Shown piece after piece: positions 37,730-45,583 of a stretch of 64,000 nt of DNA; position 1 is the first letter of the stretch; every line of letters starts with the position of its first letter. The position numbers and the translations under genes are program-made. The stretch lies in contig DASTGN010000008.1 of NCBI GenBank assembly GCA_035719105.1, positions 310,001 through 374,000 on the forward strand. The letters are read 5' to 3'. The stretch is from UBA8389 sp035719105 (GTDB taxonomy: Bacteria > Bacteroidota > Bacteroidia > Bacteroidales > UBA1402). The notes below the pieces were generated by a model. It saw only the letters and a list, made by a program, of their open reading frames with translations, did no database searches and was not told the DNA's origin.

Positions 37730-39016
37730 ATGGAAGTTTTCATCATCCTTGGTCTAATCCTGCTGAACGGAGTTTTTGCATTATCTGAAATGGCGTTGGT
37801 TTCTTCACGAAAAGTTCGTTTGGAAAACGAAGCCAAACGGGGAGACAAAAAAGCAGCCAAAGCATTGGCGCTGGCATCCAATCCCGATAAATTCTTGGCA
37901 ACCGTTCAAATAGGGATCACCACCATCGGCATCTTGACTGGTTTTTTTTCGGGTGAAAGCATCGTGCATTGGCTGTCGATCCATTTTTCTACTTTCCCCG
38001 TCCTGGCAGCCTATTCTGACACTCTTGCTGTTGTCAGCGTGGTTATTTTGGTCACATTCTTAAGTTTGATATTGGGTGAATTGGTGCCCAAGCGTATTGC
38101 GATGAGTCATCCGGAACGCTATGCCAAATCGGTGGCCGGTTCCATGAATTTCATTTCCAAAATCGGCATTCCATTTATTTGGTTACTAACGATCAGTACG
38201 AACGGAATTCTAAAATTATTCGGCGTATCACCCACTCAAATCGGCAAAGTTACGGAGGAAGAAATCAAGGCAATTTTACAGGAAGGTACGGATGACGGTG
38301 AAATCAAGGAAGTGGAACACGATATTGTGGAACGTGTCTTCAACCTGAGCGATCGGGATGTCAACACCTTGATGACTCATCGAAACGACTTGGTATGGCT
38401 TGATGTGGAGGACTCCGTGGACGAAATACGACGTACCATCCAGGAACGGGTTTTCAATGTCTATCCCGTAGCCAGCGAGCAATTGGATGACATCATAGGG
38501 GTCGTGCTTTTGAAAGAATTCTTCGCGGATTTCCAAAACGAAGACTTCAACCTTCGAAATTACATTCGACCAGCTCAATTCGTACCAGAAACCATGAGTG
38601 CCTACAATGTTTTGGAACTTTTCCGCAAAAGCCAACAGTTTTACGCATTGATTACTGACGAATTCGGCAGCATACAAGGCATGCTCACTATCAGCGACTT
38701 AACCGAAGCATTGGTGGGCAACATCATTGAACCGGACGAACACGAGGAACAAATCTTTGAACGCGAGGACGGTTCCTGGTTGGTAGATGGACAATATTCA
38801 TTTTATGACTTTCTGGCTTTCTTCGATATGGAAGACCTTTATCAGGAACACGACTATAATACGCTAAGCGGCCTGATACTGGACATTTTGGAACGCATTC
38901 CGGTGGAAGCCGAAAAATTGCGCTGGAAAGATTTCGAAATGGAAATCGTGGACATGGACGCTGCTCGCATCGATAAAGTGCTGGTTCGACGCATCGATGA
39001 ATCGGTCGAAGCCTGA
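37730..39016 (+). CDS. CNNM/CorC-HlyC family membrane protein (hemolysin family, CBS pair)
   Basis: A 428-residue integral inner-membrane protein. The ATG at 37730 begins MEVFIILGLILLNGVFALSEMALVSSRKVRL, the standard start of DUF21/CNNM proteins. Three to four membrane segments lie in the first 180 residues, with LGELVPKRIAMSHPE between them. Two CBS domains follow (about 200-330, with MTHRNDLVWLDVEDSVDEI and FRKSQQFYALITDEFGSIQGMLTISDL). A CorC/HlyC domain ends the protein (about 345-425, WLVDGQYSFYDFLAFF). The family exports or controls Mg2+ or other divalent cations; the name 'hemolysin' is historical. Single gene, divergent from the PL22-like operon. Confidence 0.92.
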   Translation: MEVFIILGLILLNGVFALSEMALVSSRKVRLENEAKRGDKKAAKALALASNPDKFLATVQIGITTIGILTGFFSGESIVHWLSIHFSTFPVLAAYSDTLAVVSVVILVTFLSLILGELVPKRIAMSHPERYAKSVAGSMNFISKIGIPFIWLLTISTNGILKLFGVSPTQIGKVTEEEIKAILQEGTDDGEIKEVEHDIVERVFNLSDRDVNTLMTHRNDLVWLDVEDSVDEIRRTIQERVFNVYPVASEQLDDIIGVVLLKEFFADFQNEDFNLRNYIRPAQFVPETMSAYNVLELFRKSQQFYALITDEFGSIQGMLTISDLTEALVGNIIEPDEHEEQIFEREDGSWLVDGQYSFYDFLAFFDMEDLYQEHDYNTLSGLILDILERIPVEAEKLRWKDFEMEIVDMDAARIDKVLVRRIDESVEA

Positions 39017-39072
39017 TCTGCTTCAATGCTGACAGTCTGCTTTGCACAAATGTCTAAAAAAGACATTTAAAA

Positions 39073-39104
39073 TTTGCATCATGATAAACTAAAACGTATT
39101 TTTG
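39073..39104 (+). promoter_or_regulatory. Promoter of the coiled-coil/zapA operon
   Basis: A -33 TTTG (39073-39076) and a -7 TATTTTTG (39097-39104) are 20 bp apart, the best full Bacteroidetes promoter in the window. Transcription should start near 39111, leaving a very short leader before the ATG at 39124. Confidence 0.75.
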
Positions 39105-39123
39105 TTGGCAAATTGGTGGAAAA

Positions 39124-39417
39124 ATGACGGACGAACAGCAGAAAATATTGACCAATTTTGAGACCCGAGTCAAACAAATGGTTTTGCTTTGCGAAAAACT
39201 CCGAAAGGAAAACGCAGAGTTGAACAGCCGCTTGGAAGAAAGGGAGAATGCTCTTAATGAAACAAAAGAAGCTGTCCGGACGCTGACCACCAAATACGAC
39301 AACCTTAAGTTGGCCAAAATGCTTTCACACGGAGAAAACGACGTAAAGAGCGCGCAACAGCGGGTATCGAGATTAGTGCGGGAAATTGACAGATGCATTG
39401 CACTTATTCATGAATAG
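39124..39417 (+). CDS. Small coiled-coil protein paired with ZapA
   Basis: A 97-residue cytoplasmic protein with no membrane or signal segment. Residues about 5-60 form a strong coiled coil (RVKQMVLLCEKLRKENAELNSRLEERENAL); the rest (VKSAQQRVSRLVREIDRCIALIHE) is a second helix. It is the first gene after a strong promoter and ends 5 bp before zapA. In gammaproteobacteria, ZapB is a small coiled-coil protein that binds ZapA and organises the division ring. The size, helix content and operon make a ZapB-like role plausible here, but sequence likeness to ZapB is not evident. Function is inferred only. Confidence 0.8.
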   Translation: MTDEQQKILTNFETRVKQMVLLCEKLRKENAELNSRLEERENALNETKEAVRTLTTKYDNLKLAKMLSHGENDVKSAQQRVSRLVREIDRCIALIHE

Positions 39418-39422
39418 GGACA

Positions 39423-39719
39423 ATGGACAATAAATTCACCATCAACCTGACCATAGCCGACAAGCGCTATCCTCTCAAAATCGACCGAAGTGAGGAAGAG
39501 TTGGTTCGTTCAGCGGCTAAGTTGGTAAACGATTGGTTAGCAGAGTTCCGAAACCGTTTCAAAGTGGACGAAGCAGGATTGGAACTTAGAGACCTTTTAG
39601 CCATGGCGGCCTGCCAGATTGCCATGAGGGCATTACGAGCCGAAAGGAGCGATGACGCCAGAATTTATACATCATCCATCGAAAAGTTGGACAAAGAGCT
39701 GGAGGAATTCTTCAGATAG
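39423..39719 (+). CDS. zapA: Cell division protein ZapA
   Basis: A 98-residue ZapA, which cross-links FtsZ filaments at the division site. It starts with the typical beta hairpin (FTINLTIADKRYPLKIDRSEEELVRSAAKLVNDWL) and ends in a long helix used for dimer/tetramer formation (ALRAERSDDARIYTSSIEKLDKELEEFF). Length fits the family. It is translated with the small coiled-coil gene (5-bp gap) and lies before the rny gene, the standard order in Bacteroidales. Confidence 0.93.
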   Translation: MDNKFTINLTIADKRYPLKIDRSEEELVRSAAKLVNDWLAEFRNRFKVDEAGLELRDLLAMAACQIAMRALRAERSDDARIYTSSIEKLDKELEEFFR

Positions 39720-39742
39720 ACGTCTTACAAATTAAAAATCAC

Positions 39743-39790
39743 CGCACTACGTACAAATGGAGCAATCCGTTTGGGGTGGTGCGTTTTTAT
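39743..39790 (+). ncRNA. Structured RNA between zapA and rny; 6S-like (ssrS) candidate or terminator
   Basis: A two-part stem: CGCACTAC (39743-39750) pairs with GTGGTGCG (39776-39783), then a 3x2 internal loop, then CAAATGGA (39754-39761) with TCCGTTTG (39766-39773) around a GCAA loop. A U tract follows at 39784-39788. The shape fits a strong terminator for the zapA operon. Bacteroidales often carry the short 6S RNA (6S-Flavo type) in exactly this zapA-rny gap, so this may be its 3' part. The 5' half of a 6S RNA is not evident here. Confidence 0.45.
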
Positions 39791-39815
39791 ATATATTCAT
39801 TTAATCAACCAAAAC

Positions 39816-41345
39816 ATGACCCTAATCTACATCATAGGTGCTTTTCTGGGGGGTGGCATTCTTGCCGGAGTCGTTCTGCGCTATGTCACCAACGCCCGCT
39901 ACAAAAACATCATCAAGGAAGCAGAAGCAGAGGCTGAAGTCTTGCGGAAAAACAAGATGCTGGAAGTGAAGGAGAAATTCCTTTCGCTAAAATCCGATCT
40001 TGAAAAGCAAGTCACTCAGCGGAATGCCAAGATTCAAGCAACCGAATCCAAGCTTAAACAGCGTGAGTTGCAGATCAATCAACGGCTAGAAGAGTTGCAA
40101 CGCAAAAAGAACGAAGCCTCAGCAGTCAAAGAAAACTTAGATTCCCAACTAGAAATCCTGGAAAAGAAAAAAGTGGAAATGGACAGGCTTCACAAACTGG
40201 AAGTTGAACGTCTGGAAGCGCTTTCGGGCCTTTCAGCCGAAGAAGCCCGCGACCGTCTGACCGAATCATTGAAAGATGAAGCCAAAACACAAGCCGCCTC
40301 CTACATCAACGATATCGTGGACGAAGCCAAAATGCAAGCCAACAAGGAAGCCAAGCGCATCGTCGTACAAACCATTCAACGGGTCGCTACGGAAACAGCA
40401 ATCGAAAACGCAGTTACGGTATTCCACATCGACTCAGACGAAATCAAAGGCCGCATCATTGGTCGTGAAGGACGCAACATTCGTGCATTGGAAGCTGCCA
40501 CCGGCATTGAAATCATCGTAGATGATACCCCTGAAGCCATCGTTCTTTCCGGTTTTGACCCTGTACGTCGTGAAATCGCCCGTCTTGCCCTGCATCAACT
40601 GGTTACCGACGGACGTATTCATCCGGCTCGCATCGAAGAAGTCGTAGCCAAAGTCCGCAAGCAAGTGGAAGAAGAAATCTTGGAAACCGGTAAACGCACC
40701 ACCATCGATTTGGGCGTTCATGGCTTACACCCTGAACTGGTTCGAATGGTAGGTCGCATGAAATACCGTTCCTCATACGGACAAAATCTGTTGCAGCACG
40801 CTCGTGAAACCGCTAATTTATGCGCTACGATGGCATCCGAGCTCGGTCTGAATCCTAAAAAAGCCCGTCGCGCCGGCTTGCTCCATGATATCGGCAAAGT
40901 GCCTGATGACGAACCAGAATTGCCACACGCATTGTTGGGGATGAAATTGGCCGAGAAGTACAAGGAAAAACCCGAAATCTGCAACGCCATCGGTGCCCAC
41001 CACGACGAATGTGAGATGCAATCGCTCTTGGCTCCCATCGTACAAGTCTGTGATGCCATTTCCGGCGCTCGTCCAGGCGCTCGTCGTGAAATTGTGGAAG
41101 CCTACATCAAGCGTCTCAACGACCTCGAACAACTGGCTCTATCCTACCCTGGCGTTCTCAAGACCTACGCCATCCAAGCCGGTCGTGAACTCCGTGTCAT
41201 CGTAGGTGCCGACAAGATCGACGACGCTGCCACCGAGAGCCTTTCCAACGACATCGCCAAAAAGATTCAAGACGAAATGACCTACCCAGGTCAAGTCAAG
41301 ATCACCGTCATCCGCGAAACCCGCGCCGTCAGCTACGCCAAGTAA
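39816..41345 (+). CDS. rny: Ribonuclease Y
   Basis: A 509-residue membrane-anchored endoribonuclease that starts mRNA decay. The ATG at 39816 gives an N-terminal membrane segment (LIYIIGAFLGGGILAGVVL); the in-frame GTG/ATG positions further upstream lie inside the terminator-like hairpin. Order: membrane anchor, long coiled coil (about 25-200), KH domain (about 205-265, with IKGRIIGREGRNIRALE), and HD domain (about 320-420, with the metal-binding pair in AGLLHDIGKV). Length matches known RNase Y (about 510-520). A good terminator follows at 41371. Confidence 0.96.
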   Translation: MTLIYIIGAFLGGGILAGVVLRYVTNARYKNIIKEAEAEAEVLRKNKMLEVKEKFLSLKSDLEKQVTQRNAKIQATESKLKQRELQINQRLEELQRKKNEASAVKENLDSQLEILEKKKVEMDRLHKLEVERLEALSGLSAEEARDRLTESLKDEAKTQAASYINDIVDEAKMQANKEAKRIVVQTIQRVATETAIENAVTVFHIDSDEIKGRIIGREGRNIRALEAATGIEIIVDDTPEAIVLSGFDPVRREIARLALHQLVTDGRIHPARIEEVVAKVRKQVEEEILETGKRTTIDLGVHGLHPELVRMVGRMKYRSSYGQNLLQHARETANLCATMASELGLNPKKARRAGLLHDIGKVPDDEPELPHALLGMKLAEKYKEKPEICNAIGAHHDECEMQSLLAPIVQVCDAISGARPGARREIVEAYIKRLNDLEQLALSYPGVLKTYAIQAGRELRVIVGADKIDDAATESLSNDIAKKIQDEMTYPGQVKITVIRETRAVSYAK

Positions 41346-41370
41346 ATCTGCTCAGCATATTACTCTTACC

Positions 41371-41404
41371 AAGGTCGTCCCAAAATTTGAGACGACCTTT
41401 TTTA
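41371..41404 (+). terminator. Rho-independent terminator of rny
   Basis: A 9-bp stem AAGGTCGTC (41371-41379) with GACGACCTT (41391-41399), 11-base loop, then a U run to 41403. It lies 26 bp after the rny stop. Confidence 0.88.
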
Positions 41405-41424
41405 CAATCTCTTGTTTTTTGTCG

Positions 41425-41432
41425 TATCTTTG
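41425..41432 (+). promoter_or_regulatory. -7 box upstream of the tmRNA region
   Basis: TATCTTTG matches TAnnTTTG and is the last such box before tmRNA. It would start a transcript near 41440, about 180 bases before the mature tmRNA 5' end. A T-rich stretch near 41401 may serve as -33. Confidence 0.55.
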
Positions 41433-41488
41433 CCCCTGATAAGCCCCCTCTTCTGACTTCTCTTTCCCCAAAAAGCTAGTGAGCCCCA

Positions 41489-41617
41489 CGGGAAAAGTTT
41501 TCAGAAGTAGGCAAATGCAAAGCCGCAAGGAGTTTTGGAAGGGAGCATACTATAGTATGTGACCTGACTAAACGACGCAGCAATGCCGCAGTTGCCTGCT
41601 TATCAAAACTTTTCCGC
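41489..41617 (+). other. Long structured leader or repeat element directly 5' of tmRNA
   Basis: The arms GGAAAAGTTTT (41491-41501) and AAAACTTTTCC (41605-41615) pair perfectly over 11 bp. After a 3x3 internal loop, AAGTAGGCA (41505-41513) pairs with TGCCTGCTT (41593-41601) with one T-G wobble. Near the centre is a perfect 14-bp palindrome, CATACTATAGTATG (41546-41559), flanked by GG and CC. The element ends 2 bases before the tmRNA, downstream of a promoter box. It may be a pre-tmRNA leader, a separate small RNA, or a copy of a Bacteroidales repeat; no reading frame in it looks coding. Confidence 0.65.
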
Positions 41618-42010
41618 GGGGATGTTTGGTTTTGACAGCGGTAGTAATAGGTACGTAAGCATGCAGTGCATCGGTAATAAGCACTTTAATCATAGGACCA
41701 AAACTCTAACTGGCGAAAATAATTACGCTCTCGCTGCTTAATCGAATCACAGTAAATTAAGCTTAATCCCTGCCTGGTGGTAGGGACGTCACATCACCCC
41801 AAGCTCACGTCCTGAAGCTGAATGGAACCGGTGGTGCAGCAATATCGGGAATAGGAAAAGGCAAGTCCGGGGTCTTTTTTGAAATAAACGGAATACGGTT
41901 TGAATAGGTGGCTTCGGTCCGGTTCACGCCCGACAATTTAGGCGAAGATAAGCATGTAGAAAGCGCATTGATTCACTGTTTGGACGAGGGTTCGACTCCC
42001 TCCATCTCCA
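41618..42010 (+). ncRNA. ssrA: Transfer-messenger RNA (tmRNA)
   Basis: A one-piece tmRNA of about 393 bases that rescues stalled ribosomes. The 5' end GGGGATGTTTGGTTTTGACAG pairs with the 3' end CATCTCC (one G-U) to form the acceptor stem; the T arm reads GAGGGTTCGACTCCCTC. The discriminator A is at 42010 and CCA is not encoded (CAA follows). The mRNA-like part resumes at GGC (41712-41714) and encodes GENNYALAA before TAA at 41739-41741, so the full tag is (A)GENNYALAA, normal for Bacteroidetes. It partners with SmpB, encoded elsewhere. Confidence 0.96.
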
Positions 42011-42011
42011 C

Positions 42012-42058
42012 AAAAAAGCACCAATAAGGAATTAAACTTCCTTAGTTGGTGCTTTTTT
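42012..42058. terminator. Bidirectional terminator after tmRNA and the SPFH gene
   Basis: A long hairpin: AAAAAAGCACCAA (42012-42024) pairs with TTGGTGCTTTTTT (42046-42058), extended by TAAGGAA (42025-42031) with TTCCTTA (42038-42044) and one bulged G. A six-base U run arises on either strand, so it serves both tmRNA (plus) and the SPFH gene ending at 42085 (minus). Confidence 0.9.
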
Positions 42059-42084
42059 ATTGACTGAAGTTTCCGTTCAGATGC

Positions 42085-42984
42085 TTACTTCGTATCCAGA
42101 ATCATCGGCGTATTCTTACTCCCACCCACAATGATGAGTTTGGAATTCGGTGAGGTTGCGATCGCCTTGATGTATTCGTATTGCAATTGCTTATCGGACA
42201 GACCGGTACTCAAGATCTTTTGATAATCGGCTATACCCTGTGCTTCCACCCGTTTGCGTTCGGCCTCTTGTTTTTCTTTTTGAAGGACGAATGTCATTTT
42301 CTGAGCATCCTGTTCAGCATTGATTTTCGATTCAATGGATGCCTTAACAGATTGAGGCAAGGTTAGATTGCGAACCAAAAGTTGTTCCAATACCAAACCA
42401 CGGGCCTTAAAATCCTTTTCGATGGAGGTGAAAATACGTTGTTGAAATTCATCGCGTTTTGTAGAATACAAAGCTACTGCATCGTAATAAACAGCGTTAT
42501 CACGAATTTTGGTACGGCAAATCGGACGAACAATGGTGTTTCTGTAATCCGAACCAATCTCTTTGAGAATTCTTGGTGCTTCAGTTGGAAGCACTTTGTA
42601 AAGCACCGTCAAGTCAACGATCACTTCCAGCCCATCGGCGGAAAGGACGTGAATGGCGTCGTCTCCTGATTTTTCTCCCTCGTCTTGCACACTGGACATG
42701 GTGTAATTCTGAGTTCGAATATCAAAAACCTCAACCTTTACCAAAGGATTGATGAGGTTTAGACCGCTTTCCAAGACTTTGTCGTTCACTCGACCGAACA
42801 ATTTTTGGACACCGACCATACCCGGTTCGATCTGTTTGATCGAAAAGAACAAGACGCCTAAAACCATAACAGCTAAACCACTGATTTTTACTATCGTGGC
42901 GTTTTTACGTATCGGGCTGTCCATTTTTGCCAGGGAGACACCTACTGCAAAAATGACAAGGCCAAAAATAAGCAATGCGATCAT
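42085..42984 (-). CDS. SPFH/Band 7 (prohibitin-like) membrane protein
   Basis: A 299-residue protein with two N-terminal hydrophobic segments (about 2-18 and 30-48), then an SPFH domain (IEPGMVGVQKLFGRVNDKVLESGLNLINPLVKVEVFDIRTQ) and a coiled coil near the end (AEQDAQKMTFVLQKEKQEAERKRVEAQGIADYQKIL). These proteins form large rings in the membrane and often control membrane proteases such as FtsH. Here no protease gene lies beside it. Single gene, sharing a terminator with tmRNA. Confidence 0.93.
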   Translation of the reverse strand: MIALLIFGLVIFAVGVSLAKMDSPIRKNATIVKISGLAVMVLGVLFFSIKQIEPGMVGVQKLFGRVNDKVLESGLNLINPLVKVEVFDIRTQNYTMSSVQDEGEKSGDDAIHVLSADGLEVIVDLTVLYKVLPTEAPRILKEIGSDYRNTIVRPICRTKIRDNAVYYDAVALYSTKRDEFQQRIFTSIEKDFKARGLVLEQLLVRNLTLPQSVKASIESKINAEQDAQKMTFVLQKEKQEAERKRVEAQGIADYQKILSTGLSDKQLQYEYIKAIATSPNSKLIIVGGSKNTPMILDTK

Positions 42985-43040
42985 TTGTTGAATGTTTTAG
43001 TTTAAAGTTTAAAAACAATTTCAACAAAAATAGGTATAAA

Positions 43041-43796
43041 TTAACGAATATCGTTCAGATCCAACTTTGATTCTCCAATTCCAAAAAGAGCAAAGTCATA
43101 AATCACCGGATCGAGGGGATTGAAACCACGCAACAGCTCAGTCAGGGCTTCAACCGCCCTCCTATCGTTTTGAATACGAGAAAGTAAGCCCAATTTGCGT
43201 GAAACACGGCCAACGTGCACATCCAGAGGAATATACAGTTCGGAAGGGGAAATGGAAGTCCAATCGCCTAAATCGACGATGCCGTCATTGCGTACGAGCC
43301 AGCGCAGCGCCAGATGAAGTCGCTTGCAGGCAGAATGGGTGTTCGGATTGGAGACGTGTTTGCTGAAAATATCCCCATTGGCAGCGGCCAATGCGTTTCG
43401 AAAGTGGTCAATACCTTCCCAAAGGGTGGATTTGCGCGCAAAGACGGCTTCCAAACCGCCAAATTCAAGGTAACAGGCACGTAACCCTTTGCAAAGGTAA
43501 GCAAGGTCTTTTTCGAAAAAAGTACGGTGAATATTGCTTCCCTGCAGTTTGGTATAGCCCTCGGACATGACAAAATCATAGGGACTTGAACCCATTTTCG
43601 TCAACATCTTGTTGGCCGATTGAAGGATCATTTTCCGATTGCCCCAAGTGATGGTGGCTGTCAGAAAAGCAACCACTTCCCGATCTTGAAGAGCGGTAAA
43701 TTGGAGTGGGAACTGAACCGGATCCGTTTCGATGTAAGCTGGGACGTTCATTTTGAACACCCATTCATCTAAGAAACCTTTCAGATCAGATATCAT
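43041..43796 (-). CDS. TIGR02757 (DUF2400) family protein
   Basis: A 251-residue cytoplasmic protein of the TIGR02757 family, recognised by the phrases QDREVVAFLTATITWGNRKMIL, LCKGLRACYLEFGGLEAVF, NPNTHSACKRLHLALRWLVRNDGIVDLGDWTSI and IPLDVHVGRVSRKLGLL. The last motifs recall helix-hairpin-helix DNA glycosylase folds, so a link to nucleic acid has been suggested for the family; no role is established. It is encoded 2 bp after obg on the same strand, and this linkage to obg-adk-hpt is usual in Bacteroidales. Confidence 0.9.
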   Translation of the reverse strand: MISDLKGFLDEWVFKMNVPAYIETDPVQFPLQFTALQDREVVAFLTATITWGNRKMILQSANKMLTKMGSSPYDFVMSEGYTKLQGSNIHRTFFEKDLAYLCKGLRACYLEFGGLEAVFARKSTLWEGIDHFRNALAAANGDIFSKHVSNPNTHSACKRLHLALRWLVRNDGIVDLGDWTSISPSELYIPLDVHVGRVSRKLGLLSRIQNDRRAVEALTELLRGFNPLDPVIYDFALFGIGESKLDLNDIR

Positions 43797-43798
43797 TT

Positions 43799-44944
43799 TC
43801 AGTCTTCGAATTCGGTATCGTAAAATTCTTCTTTTTGGTAGGCTTCCTTACCGAAACGTGTTACGGTCTCGTTGGCCTCATCGATTTCCTCATCCTCTTC
43901 CTTAGGGGTGTAAATAGTTCTGGCCGTGTGTGTTATTGGCTTAACTTTATTTGCTTCGTCGTTCAACTCTTTCCAAAGCAAATCTTTGAGTTCCAAAATG
44001 CCTTCTCCGGTAACGGCAGAAATAAATACATGGGGTATTTCAGGCAAATCCTGACCGATTTCCTCGATGAGTTGTTCGTCCAACAAGTCGCATTTGGTGA
44101 TGGCCAATACTTTTTGCTTATCCAACAGCTCTGGATTGAATTGAGCCAGCTCGTTGAGCAAAATCTTGTATTCGCTGTGTATGTCGGAACTGTCTGCAGG
44201 TACCATGAACAGTAACAGTGCATTGCGTTCGATGTGACGTAGGAAGCGCAAACCAAGCCCACGTCCTTCCGAAGCACCTTCGATGATTCCCGGGATGTCG
44301 GCCATGACGAACGATTTGTCGTCCCGGTAGGTTACGATGCCCAGATTGGGTTCCAAAGTCGTGAACGGATAGTCGGCAATTTTAGGATGAGCAGCTGAAA
44401 CTGCCGATAAAAGGGTGGATTTCCCAGCATTGGGAAAACCGACCAGACCAACATCAGCCAAAAGTTTCAGTTCCAAAACGACGTTTCGCTCAATCAAGGG
44501 TTCTCCGGGCTGTGAAAAACGGGGTGTTTGATTGGTTGCCGTCCGGAAGTTCCAGTTGCCTAAGCCACCTCGTCCACCATTCAACAAGATAACTTCCTGT
44601 CCAGGTTCGGAGACGTCACAGAGAAATTCACCGGTTTCAGCATCAAAAGCGACCGTACCGACAGGCACGTCGATGTAACTGTCCGAACCCTGCTTGCCGG
44701 AACTTCTGGCACCGGTGCCACTCGCTCCATGTTCGGCAAAAACATGCCTGGCATAGCGTAAATGAATAAGGGTCCAATAATTCGAGTTGGCTCTGAGAAT
44801 GACATGACCGCCACGGCCGCCATCTCCTCCATCGGGACCACCCTTGTCGATATACTTTTCACGGTGGTAATGGGTAGACCCAGGCCCACCGTTACCAGAA
44901 CGGCAGAGGATCTTTACGTAATCAACGAAATTGCTTTCCGCCAT
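43799..44944 (-). CDS. obg: GTPase Obg (CgtA)
   Basis: A 381-residue ribosome-associated GTPase. The glycine-rich Obg fold covers about 1-158 (CRSGNGGPGSTHYHREKYIDKGGPDGGDGGRGGHVIL). The G domain has G1 GFPNAGKST, G3 DIPGIIEGASEGRGLG, and G4 TKCD, with G5 ISAVTGEG. The C-terminus after about 330 is short and acidic (EEDEEIDEANE), without an OCT domain. It helps late steps of 50S assembly and stress response. Co-transcribed with adk (20-bp gap). Confidence 0.96.
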   Translation of the reverse strand: MAESNFVDYVKILCRSGNGGPGSTHYHREKYIDKGGPDGGDGGRGGHVILRANSNYWTLIHLRYARHVFAEHGASGTGARSSGKQGSDSYIDVPVGTVAFDAETGEFLCDVSEPGQEVILLNGGRGGLGNWNFRTATNQTPRFSQPGEPLIERNVVLELKLLADVGLVGFPNAGKSTLLSAVSAAHPKIADYPFTTLEPNLGIVTYRDDKSFVMADIPGIIEGASEGRGLGLRFLRHIERNALLLFMVPADSSDIHSEYKILLNELAQFNPELLDKQKVLAITKCDLLDEQLIEEIGQDLPEIPHVFISAVTGEGILELKDLLWKELNDEANKVKPITHTARTIYTPKEEDEEIDEANETVTRFGKEAYQKEEFYDTEFED

Positions 44945-44964
44945 AGGTATATTTGAATGAGTAT

Positions 44965-45540
44965 TTATTGAACCATCGAAATGGCAGCAGTAATCCGGTT
45001 AAAGATTTCCTGCATCGAGCCCGACCCCTTGATTTCGGTAGCCAAGCCTTCTTTTTTGTAAAAATCCTTGACGGGAGCCGTTTTGGTGTGATACACCTGG
45101 ATCCGTTTTTGGATGGTTTCATAATTGTCGTCGGAACGACCTGAGGTGATGCCTCTCTTAAGCAGGCGATCTATTAGTTCATCTTCAGCCACTTCCAAAT
45201 CAATCATAATGGAAACGCCGATGCCCCGCTTGGCGAGCATTTCTTTTAACGCTTCAGCTTGCGCGGTAGTGCGGGGGAAGCCGTCAAAAATGTAGCCGTT
45301 GGCATTCTTTTTGGTATCCAAAACATTGCCCAACATGTTAATGATCAAATCGTCCGGAACCAAGTTTCCATGATCCAAGTACTGGGAAATGAGCATGCCC
45401 AATTCACTCTGTGTTTGTTGTTCAGCTCTAAGCAAATCACCGGTGGAAAGATGTTCCAAACCATACTTTTCGGCGATGTAGGCACTTTGAGTTCCTTTCC
45501 CGGAACCAGGAGCACCAAAAATAATTACATTCAACACCAT
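44965..45540 (-). CDS. adk: Adenylate kinase
   Basis: A 191-residue cytoplasmic enzyme that interconverts ATP + AMP and 2 ADP. P-loop GAPGSGKGTQ, AMP-binding LSTGDLLRAE, FDGFPRTTAQAEAL and LLKRGITSGRSDDN are visible. The LID is short and has no zinc-binding Cys, which fits the length (long types are about 215). Located between hpt (43 bp upstream) and obg. Confidence 0.95.
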   Translation of the reverse strand: MVLNVIIFGAPGSGKGTQSAYIAEKYGLEHLSTGDLLRAEQQTQSELGMLISQYLDHGNLVPDDLIINMLGNVLDTKKNANGYIFDGFPRTTAQAEALKEMLAKRGIGVSIMIDLEVAEDELIDRLLKRGITSGRSDDNYETIQKRIQVYHTKTAPVKDFYKKEGLATEIKGSGSMQEIFNRITAAISMVQ

Positions 45541-45583
45541 TTTAACCTATAAAAAATTAACCTAAGAATATTCGAAAGAGAGA

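Noticed and set aside
39048..39068. Hairpin AAATGTCT/AGACATTT after the CBS-domain gene, considered as a terminator
   Set aside because: Only 8 bp and AT-rich with no U run after it; may simply lie in the promoter region of the coiled-coil gene.
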